64,000 nucleotides of DNA from Akkermansiaceae bacterium (GTDB lineage: Bacteria > Verrucomicrobiota > Verrucomicrobiia > Verrucomicrobiales > Akkermansiaceae), in assembly GCA_947462535.1 (NCBI GenBank), contig CANHPN010000004.1:1-64000 (forward strand), written 5' to 3'. A model generated the notes under the pieces. That model was not told where the DNA came from. It saw nothing but the letters and a program-made list of their open reading frames with translations, and did not search any database. The stretch's first letter is position 1; every line of letters begins with the position of its first letter. Below, piece after piece: positions 55,855 to 64,000 of this stretch. A program made the translations under genes and the position numbers.

Positions 55855-56736
55855 TTAGAGAAGGCTGTAGGACTTGAGAAGGGTGGAGAGGCTGGCGGTG
55901 TTCGCATCGCTCATCGGGGCGAGCGGAAGGCGCAGGTCTGGCAGGCAGTGGCCTTGGAGGGCGACGGCGGTTTTGATAGGGACCGGGTTGACGTCGAGCG
56001 ACATCAGGCCGCGCATCAGCGGGTAGTATTGCTTTTGCAGGGCGAGCGCTTCGGGGAATTTTCCGCTGAGGCAGGCTTTGACCAGCTTGACGATAATTTC
56101 CGGAATGAGGTTGGACGCGACCGAAACCAGTCCGGTGGCACCGCAGGAAACGAATGGCAGGGTGAGCGGATCGTCACCGCAGAGGATGCCGAAATCGGCG
56201 GGCAGCGCTTGGACGAGCTGGTTGATCCGGTCCACCGAGCCGCCGGCTTCCTTGATGGCGACTATGGTCGGGCAATCCGCAGCGAGGCGCGCGGCGGTTT
56301 CCGGGGCGATCTCGATGGAGGAACGGCCGGGCACGCTGTAGAGCATGATCGGCAGGTTCGTGGACTCGGCGATGGCCTTGAAATGGAGGTAAAGTCCTTC
56401 TTGCGAAGGCTTGTTGTAATAGGGGCAGACTTGGAGCGATCCGGTCGCTCCAAGGGCTTCGGCGGCTTAGGTCAGTTCGATGGCTTCGGCGGTGGCATTG
56501 GCCCCGGTGCCGGCGACGACCTGGCAGCGACCGGCGGCGAATTCGACGGCGAGGCGGATCACCTCGATGTGTTCATCCGTGTCGAGGGTGGGGGATTCCC
56601 CGGTGGTGCCGACGGGCACGATGCCGTCGATCCCGGCGGCGATTTGGCGCTCGATCAGGGATTGGAAGGTGGGAACGTCGATTTCGCCGTCGCGAAAAGG
56701 AGTGATAAGAGCGGTGTAAGTACCGGGAAATGACAT
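55855..56736 (-). pseudogene. dapA: 4-hydroxy-tetrahydrodipicolinate synthase, interrupted by an in-frame TAA (56467-56469)
   Basis: MSFPGTYTALITPFRDGEID...GIVPVGTTGESPTLDTDEH...[63 protein letters not shown]. Both halves are in the same frame and total about full DapA length. Confidence 0.85.
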
Positions 56737-56802
56737 GGCAGGGCGGAAGATGGACAAAACCGGGCGCGGGTCCAAGCTGTATCCTGCGGCGAGCGGAAAT
56801 TT

Positions 56803-57636
56803 TCAGCCCGCTGGAATCGTCACGTGATCGATGAGCCGCACCTCGCCGTAGAAGACCGCAGTGGCGAGAATCGCGGGGCGGTGGATTTCCGAAACGGGCT
56901 GCAGCGTCTCCGCATCGACCAGTGAGAGGTAGTCGATGCGGGCGAGCGGGGAGGTCTCGATGCCGGCGCGGGCGGAGGCGAGGATTTTCGCGGGAGTGCT
57001 GAGCGCCGCCGCCGCCAACAACGCTCGCCGGATGCGCGGCGCGTCGGCTCGTTGCTCGGGTGTGAGACGGGTGTTGCGCGACGACATCGCGAGTCCGTCG
57101 GTCTCGCGGACGGTGGGGCAGGGGACGATTTCCACCGGCACGTCGAGGTCGCGGACCATCCGCCGGATGACGGCGAGCTGTTGGAAATCCTTCTCGCCGA
57201 AGACTGCGGATTCGCAGCCGGAAAGCAGGAAAAGCTTGAGGACCACGGTGCAGACACCGTCGAAATGGCCGGGGCGCGCTGCGCCGCAAAGGCTGCGGGA
57301 GAGCAACGTCTCGGTGACCGTGACGGAGCGATCCTGGAAATACATCGACTCGGTAGTCGGCGCGAAAACGACATCCACCCCTGCGGTTTCGCAGGCGGCG
57401 AGGTCGCTGGCCATCGGCCGCGGGTAGGCGTCGAGGTCGGCGGCGCGGTCGAACTGGATGGGATTGACGAAGATCGAAACGACCACGCCGCCGCCCGGTC
57501 CAGCGATTTCCCGGGCGCGGTGCATCAGCGATAGGTGACCGGGGTGGAAGGCTCCCATAGTGGGCACGAGGACGCGCGGGGCGGGGGCGTTTTTCAGAAT
57601 TTCTCTCAAGGCGCTGCCGGTGTCCGCGATTTGCAT
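56803..57636 (-). CDS. panC: pantothenate synthetase
   Basis: VLVPTMGAFHPGHLSLMHRAREI, VSIFVNPIQFDRAADLDAYPR, VFGEKDFQQLAVIRRMVRDL, GLAMSSRNTRL. Confidence 0.95.
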   Translation of the reverse strand: MQIADTGSALREILKNAPAPRVLVPTMGAFHPGHLSLMHRAREIAGPGGGVVVSIFVNPIQFDRAADLDAYPRPMASDLAACETAGVDVVFAPTTESMYFQDRSVTVTETLLSRSLCGAARPGHFDGVCTVVLKLFLLSGCESAVFGEKDFQQLAVIRRMVRDLDVPVEIVPCPTVRETDGLAMSSRNTRLTPEQRADAPRIRRALLAAAALSTPAKILASARAGIETSPLARIDYLSLVDAETLQPVSEIHRPAILATAVFYGEVRLIDHVTIPAG

Positions 57637-57684
57637 GCGGCGGAGTTTTGGGGGTTTTAGGGGCGCAGGGAAGACCGGATTTGC

Positions 57685-57709
57685 TGTCCCGACTGGGGCA
57701 GTCGGGACA
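57685..57709. repeat. short palindrome TGTCCCGACTG-ggg-CAGTCGGGACA
   Basis: 11-bp perfect stem between divergent panC and dus; resembles the larger palindromes. Confidence 0.7.
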
Positions 57710-57746
57710 CGTTGACTTGCGGGATGGGCGAGTTGTAGGGTCCGGC

Positions 57747-58721
57747 GTGCTTCCGTGGTTCTCCGACAACTCTTTCCCGCTCTACCTCGCGCCGATGGCG
57801 GGGGTGACGGATGTGATTTTCCGCCAGATCTGCAAGGAACTCGGCGCGGACGTGATGGTCACCGAGTTCGTCTCGGCGGAGGGTATCATGCAGGCGGACG
57901 AGCGGACGCGGAAATACACGGAGTTCACCGACGGGCAGCGGCCGGTGGGGGTGCAGCTCTTCGGCGCGGACGGCGAGCGGATGGGAGAGGCGGCCCGCAA
58001 AATCATCACTTGGAAGGAGCCGGATTTCATCGATATCAATTTCGGCTGCCCCGTTAACAAGGTGGTCGCGCGCAATGGCGGCTCGTCCTTGCTGAAAGAT
58101 TGCCCGATTCTGGCAGCCGTCGCTTCCGGCGTCGCGAAGGCGGTGGGCGACCAGGTACCGGTCACCGCGAAGATGCGGATCGGCTGGGACGAGAATTCTA
58201 TCAACGCGGTGGAAGTCGCGAAAATCCTGGAAGACTCAGGGATGCAGGCCATCGCCGTGCACGGCCGGACACGCTCGCAAGGGTACGGCGGCGAGGCGAA
58301 CTGGGAGGTGATCGACGCGGTGGCGCGGGCGGTGAAAATCCCGGTCATCGGCAACGGCGACATCCACTGCGGCGCGGACGTGCTACGGCGGCGCGAGGAA
58401 ACGGCCGTCTCCGGCGTGATGATCGGCCGCGCGGCGATGCAGAACCCGTGGGTTTTCCGCGAGGCGAAACATTTTCTGGAAACCGGCAAGTTGCTGCCGG
58501 AAGTGCTCGTCGAGGAGCGCTGGGAGTTAGTTTTACGCCATTGCAGGCTGGCGGTGGAAAGCCGCCGGAACGGCAATGAAAAACAGACGCTCACCGCCAT
58601 GCGCTCGCGCCTGATGGCTTATTGCAAGGGATTCCCCGGTGCCAAGGAACTGCGGCAGATGCTCAGCCAGGTGTCGTCGATTTCACAGGTCGAGGACCTC
58701 GCCGCGATGTCGCTGGGGTAG
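57747..58721 (+). CDS. tRNA-dihydrouridine synthase (DusB-like)
   Basis: LYLAPMAGVTDVIFRQICKELGADVMVTEFVS, DFIDINFGCPVNKVVARNGGSSLLKD, AIAVHGRTRSQGYGGEANWEVI, VIGNGDI. GTG start at 57747. Confidence 0.94.
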   Translation: MLPWFSDNSFPLYLAPMAGVTDVIFRQICKELGADVMVTEFVSAEGIMQADERTRKYTEFTDGQRPVGVQLFGADGERMGEAARKIITWKEPDFIDINFGCPVNKVVARNGGSSLLKDCPILAAVASGVAKAVGDQVPVTAKMRIGWDENSINAVEVAKILEDSGMQAIAVHGRTRSQGYGGEANWEVIDAVARAVKIPVIGNGDIHCGADVLRRREETAVSGVMIGRAAMQNPWVFREAKHFLETGKLLPEVLVEERWELVLRHCRLAVESRRNGNEKQTLTAMRSRLMAYCKGFPGAKELRQMLSQVSSISQVEDLAAMSLG

Positions 58722-58995
58722 GTCGGGCTGGCGGAATTGTAGGCGACGTGTTTCAAGGCGAAAGAGCTACAGGATGGGGCGCGGAGGTTGCGTGGCCACG
58801 GAGCGCCGGCAGCGGTTGAGCTATGGAGCATGAGGGATCTCAGGGTTCGAGTATGAACGGGTGCGCTGGAGTCTTTCCATCCTTGCTGTGAAACTTGACC
58901 ATGCCCTTCACCCAGTCGCTTCTGAAGTATCGGAGGATTAGGAGCTTCTTTGCAGCTGGAGTTCATTCGGATTTGCAGCCGGTCGGGTATGCTTC

Positions 58996-60009
58996 ATGCT
59001 CAAGGGAATGGATATGCTGACCGACCAACTGGGACGCGGGCTACGCGATTTGCGAATCTCGGTGACGGATCGCTGCAATTTCCGCTGCCGCTACTGCATG
59101 CCGGTGGAGGTATTCGGCGCGGGTCATGCGTTCATGCCGCAGGAGGAGTTGCTGACGTTCGAGGAGATCGTGGCCCTTGTCGGCACGCTTGTGCCCATGG
59201 GAATTGAAAAGATCCGGCTGACCGGCGGCGAGCCATTGCTGCGGCGCGGGCTGGACGATCTGGTGGCGATGCTGGCGGCGGTAGAGGGCGTGAAGGACAT
59301 CGCCGTCACGACTAACGGAGTTCTCCTGGCTCATCACGCGGAGGCGCTGGCGCTCGCGGGCCTGGGCCGGGTGACGGTGAGCCTGGACGCGTTAGATCCG
59401 GAGGTTTTCGCGAAAATGAACGGGGCGGGTGCGAAGGTGGAGCGGGTGCTGGCCGGGATCAGCTCGGCGCAGTCATTCGGACTGCCGGTGAAGGTGAACG
59501 CGGTGATCCAGCGCGGCGTGAACGAAGGGGAAGTCCTGCCGCTCGCCCGCTGGGCCAAATCCGCCGGGGTGGACCTGCGCTACATCGAATACATGGACGT
59601 GGGCGAGACCAACGGCTGGAAGCTCGACGAAGTGGTCTCGGGTGATGAAATTTTATCGGTTCTCTCCGGCGAATTTCCGCTGGTGGCGCGCGATCCAGCG
59701 TATCGCGGCGAGGTCGCCGCGCACTGGAGTCACGGCGACGGGGCGGGGGAGATCGGGCTAATCCGCTCGGTGAGCAAGCCGTTTTGCAGCGATTGCCAGC
59801 GGCTGCGGCTGTCGGCGGACGGGAAGATTTTCACCTGTCTGTTCGCGGCGGAAGGCCACGACTTGCGGGGCATTTTGCGCAGCGGGATGGATTCCTCCGT
59901 CCTCGCGGAAACGGCGCGCTCGATCTGGCAGGCGCGGGCGGACCGCTATTCCGAAGAGCGCGGGCGGGCCTGGCTGCCCAAGGCGGAGATGAGCTATCTG
60001 GGCGGCTAG
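58996..60009 (+). CDS. moaA: GTP 3',8-cyclase (radical SAM)
   Basis: RDLRISVTDRCNFRCRYCMP, IEKIRLTGGEPLLRRGL, FCSDCQRLRLSADGKIFTCLFA. Confidence 0.96.
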   Translation: MLKGMDMLTDQLGRGLRDLRISVTDRCNFRCRYCMPVEVFGAGHAFMPQEELLTFEEIVALVGTLVPMGIEKIRLTGGEPLLRRGLDDLVAMLAAVEGVKDIAVTTNGVLLAHHAEALALAGLGRVTVSLDALDPEVFAKMNGAGAKVERVLAGISSAQSFGLPVKVNAVIQRGVNEGEVLPLARWAKSAGVDLRYIEYMDVGETNGWKLDEVVSGDEILSVLSGEFPLVARDPAYRGEVAAHWSHGDGAGEIGLIRSVSKPFCSDCQRLRLSADGKIFTCLFAAEGHDLRGILRSGMDSSVLAETARSIWQARADRYSEERGRAWLPKAEMSYLGG

Positions 60010-60125
60010 GATGGGGCGGAATTCAGCAGCAAAAGGTTCTCAAAAGCGATGTCGTTTGAAGCTGCCCGTTCCGGGCAGGGGTTTACACTTGCCCCCGCAA
60101 GTCCGGGTGTTCAGGGTCCCGCACG

Positions 60126-61778
60126 ATGAATCGAACTGTGTTTGAAATCTTGCGGCCCCTGGTTTTGACTCTGCTTTGCTGGTTATCGTCCGCGCCCTCG
60201 TTGTTAGCCTCGCAGGAGTCTCCGCCGCAACCGACCCTGGACCAAAAGATCGATACTTGGTTCGGTGCCGTCACCAAGCCGTTCGTAGACTTGATTTTCA
60301 TGAAAGTGAAGATCGGCGAGTTCGAAGCCTTCGCGGTGATTTTCTGGCTTGCGGCCGCCGGGGTGATTCTAACGATCTCGTTCAAGTTCATCAACGTCTG
60401 CGCCTTCCGTCTCGCATTGCGGACGGTTCGGGGGAAATACAGCCAGCCAAGCGACCCGGGCGAGGTGACTCATTTTCAGGCGCTCAGCGCCGCGGTCTCC
60501 GGCACCGTGGGATTGGGGAACATCGCGGGGGTCGCGATCGGCATTCAGAACGGCGGACCGGGCGTGGCGTTCTGGTTGTTCCTGAGCGGCATCATCGGCA
60601 TGTCCACCAAGTTCGCCGAGTGCACGCTGGGGGTGAAATACCGGGAGTTTGATGCCAACGGCAACGTCCACGGCGGCGCAATGTATTATCTGCGGAAGGG
60701 TTTCGCGGAGCGGGGCTTCAAACACGCGGGCGTGGTGCTCGCGGGGTTGTTCGCAGTGATGTGCGTCTTCGCGTCCTTCGGCGGCGGAAATGTGTTCCAG
60801 GTGAACCAAGTCACCTCCCAGCTCATCAACATCACCGGCGGCGAGCAATCGTTTTTCGCTGCGAACCAGTGGGTGTTCGGGCTCATGATGGCCTTGCTAA
60901 CAGCGCTCGTGATCCTCGGCGGCATCAAGGGGATCGCCCGTGTCACCGGGCGACTGGTACCCTTGATGTGCGTCATTTACGTGGTGAGCTGCATCACCGT
61001 TCTTGCGGTGAATGCCAGTGATATCATTCCGGCGCTTGTGACCATCGTCCGCGAGGCGTTCCAGCCCCGTGCGGCGATCATCGGTGGAATCCTCTCGGCG
61101 TTCATCTGGGGAATGCGGCGCGCGACCTTCTCCAACGAGGCGGGCATAGGCTCCGCGCCGATCGCCCATGCCGCCGCAAAAACCCGGCGCCCCGCCTCGG
61201 AGGGCATCGTCGCCCTGTTGGAACCCTTCCTCGATACGGTGGTCATCTGTTCCATGACGGCCCTGGTGCTGTGCGTCACGATGCACTTCGGCAGTGCGGG
61301 CGGCACGGACTTCACCATTCATAACCATCCGTTCGTTCTCGGGACCGTCGTGGGGGATGGTACCAAGTTCGGGATTCAGATGACCTCGCTGGCCTTCGAG
61401 ACGGTGCACCCGAGTTTTAAATACGTGCTGTTCGTCTGCGTCTTCCTGTTCGCGTTCTCCACGCTCATCACGTGGAGTTATTACGGACTACAAGCGTGGC
61501 AGTATCTCTTCGGCCGCAAGGAAATCGTCGCCTGGATCTACAAGGTGATCTTCTGTCTGATAGTCGTGGTCGGCTCGTCCGCCTCGATGGGCAATGCGAC
61601 GGACTTCTCGGACGCCTCGCTCTTCGGCATGAGTATTCCGAATCTAATCGGGGTCTATTTCCTGCTGCCCGTCGTCCGCAGCGAGCTCGCACGCTTTCTG
61701 GTCTTCACCCGCCGTGTCGATTCCGGCATGTCCATCGCCGAGGCGGACGCGATGGATGAGACGGATCTGAAGGCTTAG
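60126..61778 (+). CDS. sodium:alanine symporter (AGCS) family protein
   Basis: [31 protein letters not shown]-type motif, [36 protein letters not shown]. Confidence 0.95.
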   Translation: [550 protein letters not shown]

Positions 61779-61856
61779 CGCTTAGCAGGCGCTCCACCGC
61801 GTGGCGGCAGCGGCCTGAGCCGTTATTTGAGGAAGGCCGCTTATCTCGGGGTATGG

Positions 61857-62921
61857 TTAGCAGTTCTCGCTTTTCGGCCGCACCAGCCATGAAGTGATCA
61901 CGCCGGTCGCGAGGATGCCGAGAATGACGGCTAGGATGGTCAAGTTGAACGAGTCGCCGAGCCAGACCTTCAGCCACTTAGCGGCGAGCATTTTCACGCC
62001 GACCACCAGCAGGATCAGCGAGAGCGCAGGCTTGAGATAGCGGAACTGTGTGATCATCCCGGCGAGCGCGAAATACAGCGAGCGCAGGCCGAGGATGGCG
62101 AAGACGTTGCTGGTGAAAACGAGGAACGGGTCTGCGGTGATCGAGAAAATCGCGGGGATGGAATCGACGGCGAAGATCAGGTCGGTCACCTCCACCAGTA
62201 CAAGCGCGACGGCCAGCGGAGTGAGCAGCCATTTGCCGTGGGGCGCGCCGTCCACCACGGGATCTGCGGTGATGGTGGCACCGGGTTCGGAGGCCTCCTG
62301 GGAGTTGAGACTGCCGGCCTTCACCATGAAATGCTGGCCGTGATAGTTGCGGGTGATCGGGAAATGTCTCCTCAGCCAGCGGACGAGCAGGTTGTTTTCC
62401 GGATGCTCTTCCTTCTCCTTCATGAACAACATCTTCAGCGCGGTGAGGATCAGAAACACGCCGAACACATAGAGCACCCAGTGGAAATTGTGCACCAATG
62501 CGGAACCCACGCCGATCATCGCGCCGCGCATGACCAGAGCACCGAGGATGCCCCAGAACAGGACCCGGTGCTGGTAGCGAGCGGGCACCGCGAGCGAGCC
62601 GAAGACCATCGCGATGACGAAGATGTTGTCCACGCTTAGCGATTTCTCGACCACGTAGCCGGTGAGATACTTGGTGGCGGCGAGTTTGCCGTTATTGATG
62701 AGCCCGTCCACCCCGTCGGGGACCATGCCGAGTCCATACCAATGGCCCTCGTAGGCGAAGTAAACCAGCACCGAGAACGACAGCCCGAGCGTGATCCAAA
62801 GCGCCGACCAGGCGATGGATTCCTTGAAGCCGACGATGTGGGACTTCCGGTGAAACACGCCGAGATCAAGCGCTAACATGACGAGAACGAAACCGATGAA
62901 GACAAGCCAGGGGACAATCAT
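61857..62921 (-). CDS. TerC-family integral membrane protein
   Basis: ALDLGVFHRKSHIVGFKESIAWSALWITLGLSF, VEKSLSVDNIFVIAMVF, DLIFAVDSIPAIFSITADPFLVFTSNVFAILGLRSLYF. Confidence 0.95.
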   Translation of the reverse strand: MIVPWLVFIGFVLVMLALDLGVFHRKSHIVGFKESIAWSALWITLGLSFSVLVYFAYEGHWYGLGMVPDGVDGLINNGKLAATKYLTGYVVEKSLSVDNIFVIAMVFGSLAVPARYQHRVLFWGILGALVMRGAMIGVGSALVHNFHWVLYVFGVFLILTALKMLFMKEKEEHPENNLLVRWLRRHFPITRNYHGQHFMVKAGSLNSQEASEPGATITADPVVDGAPHGKWLLTPLAVALVLVEVTDLIFAVDSIPAIFSITADPFLVFTSNVFAILGLRSLYFALAGMITQFRYLKPALSLILLVVGVKMLAAKWLKVWLGDSFNLTILAVILGILATGVITSWLVRPKSENC

Positions 62922-63003
62922 AGAGGTAGGTGGAGAGGGAAGGTGCGGGTGAAGGGCAGCGGATAGCTAGTGGAAAATCATCAGAAAATTCCAACGGGTG
63001 CGA

Positions 63004-64000
63004 TTATTTCAAGAAGGCTTGGATGAGCTCCTCGATGACCTCGCCGCCCATCGGCTGGATGTCGCCGAGCGAGCGGCTGAGGATGACGGCCTCGGCGGTG
63101 GATTCGAGGACTTCAAGGCGGTCGAAGGCGTCGAGAATGGTCTTACCTAACACTAGCGCGCAGTCGTTCTCGATCAGTGCGATGGGGAACTCCGGGGTCA
63201 TGGTCTCCGCGATTTTTTCCGGGGCGTCATAGACCCAGGAAAAAGGCAGGACGGCGACGTCGCGGAGGAAGATGTAGCTCTCTGGGATGGTGCGGGTGTC
63301 GAGGCGCGCGGCGGAGGCGGAGAACGCGGTGGCGTTGACCGGGGTGGCGTTGACGATGGCGCGGATCTCCGGATGTTTCCGGTAGATGAGCTGGTGGAGG
63401 TGGCAGGCCTCGCTGGGCCGGCTGCCACGGACGCGGCGGCCCTGATGGATGAGGACGAGCTGGTCCGGCGTGATCGTCGCGCGGTCCACCAGTTTCGAGC
63501 TGATGAGAAATGACTCGCCATCGACCCGCACCGAGAAGCTGCCGGCATTGCTGGTGAGCAGCCGCTGGTGATAACCGCGGCGGATGAAGTCGCACAACTC
63601 GCGGCGCAGCGACCGTTCAGCGCTGGTGGCGGGGCCGGGATCGAACTCCTCAAGCTCCGGCGCGGGCTTCTCGCCGATGGCGAGCTGCTCGCCGGTGAGA
63701 TACTTCACCGGGCCGAGGGCGCGGGCCTTGATTACGGTTTTCGCGACGAATTCAAAGGTTTCAAAGCGGCGAAAGGCGTCCGGGAAATCCCGTCCGCCGA
63801 CGACGACGCCGTGGTTCTCAAGCATCACGCAATCATGGCCGACGGCAAAGACGGTGGCGATGCGCTTGCCTAGCAGGTTGCTGCCCGGCAGCGCGTAGGG
63901 CGCGAATCCCGGCTCGCCGCAAACGGAGTGGGCTTTGGTGAAAAGCCGGGTATCCGGTGCCTGGCCGCAAATGCTGAAAGCGACGAGCGCCACCGGATGC
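63004..64000 (-). CDS. class II aldolase/adducin protein with two aldolase-like modules (5' end outside the window or near its edge)
   Basis: N-terminal part CVMLENHGVVVGGRDFPDAFRRFETFEFVAK resembles the C-terminus of one aldolase domain; a second domain starts at RELCDFIRRGYHQRLLTSNAGSFSVRV. Confidence 0.8.
   Translation of the reverse strand, partial: HPVALVAFSICGQAPDTRLFTKAHSVCGEPGFAPYALPGSNLLGKRIATVFAVGHDCVMLENHGVVVGGRDFPDAFRRFETFEFVAKTVIKARALGPVKYLTGEQLAIGEKPAPELEEFDPGPATSAERSLRRELCDFIRRGYHQRLLTSNAGSFSVRVDGESFLISSKLVDRATITPDQLVLIHQGRRVRGSRPSEACHLHQLIYRKHPEIRAIVNATPVNATAFSASAARLDTRTIPESYIFLRDVAVLPFSWVYDAPEKIAETMTPEFPIALIENDCALVLGKTILDAFDRLEVLESTAEAVILSRSLGDIQPMGGEVIEELIQAFLK

Noticed and set aside
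58850-58975. Short minus-strand reading frame AKKLLILRYFRSDWVKGMVKFHSKDGKTPAHPFILEP between dus and moaA
   Set aside because: About 40 codons, no good start codon, no recognisable family; possibly a remnant but not supportable.
62922-63003. Possible yybP-ykoY (Mn2+) riboswitch upstream of the terC-family gene
   Set aside because: The intergenic space is only ~80 bp and none of the recognisable conserved riboswitch core was seen.

Overview
The window is about 64 kb of GC-rich chromosome. It is probably from Verrucomicrobiota, because a 51-aa small basic protein resembling the Chlamydiae/Verrucomicrobia family sits beside paralogue-rich DUF1080, sulfatase and Bat genes. Most of it is densely packed housekeeping sequence: fur-like/sufCBD, purM-purF-pyrE, acs, katG, folC, truB-nrnA, recQ, a moxR-DUF58-batABCDE operon, ppdK, a SNF2 helicase, an aminotransferase, dapA-panC, dus, moaA, an Na+/Ala symporter and terC. 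The clearest accessory segment is at ~1.75-5.33 kb. It is a one-strand operon encoding a RepA-like AAA ATPase, an excisionase-like HTH protein, unknown proteins and a HigB/HigA-like toxin-antitoxin pair. Most genes are joined by 1-4 nt stop/start overlaps. The TA pair is bracketed by 52-bp near-identical direct repeats, each encoding an unannotated ~40-aa protein with the core ADKLWEILPGNAPxNVAxIExGR, and a perfect 15-bp palindrome lies upstream of the toxin. Other notable observations are an in-frame TAA splitting dapA, a probable group II intron remnant, truncated gene fragments (KorA-like and trypsin-like), a dispersed palindromic repeat family (GGCTGTCTCAGCCGG-type), a recurrent promoter architecture (TTG-N16/17-TAGCTT), a Fur-family protein lacking the usual CxxC zinc motifs, and PPDK with a histone-H1-like tail. 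All calls come from reading the sequence and supplied ORFs; no searches were run.
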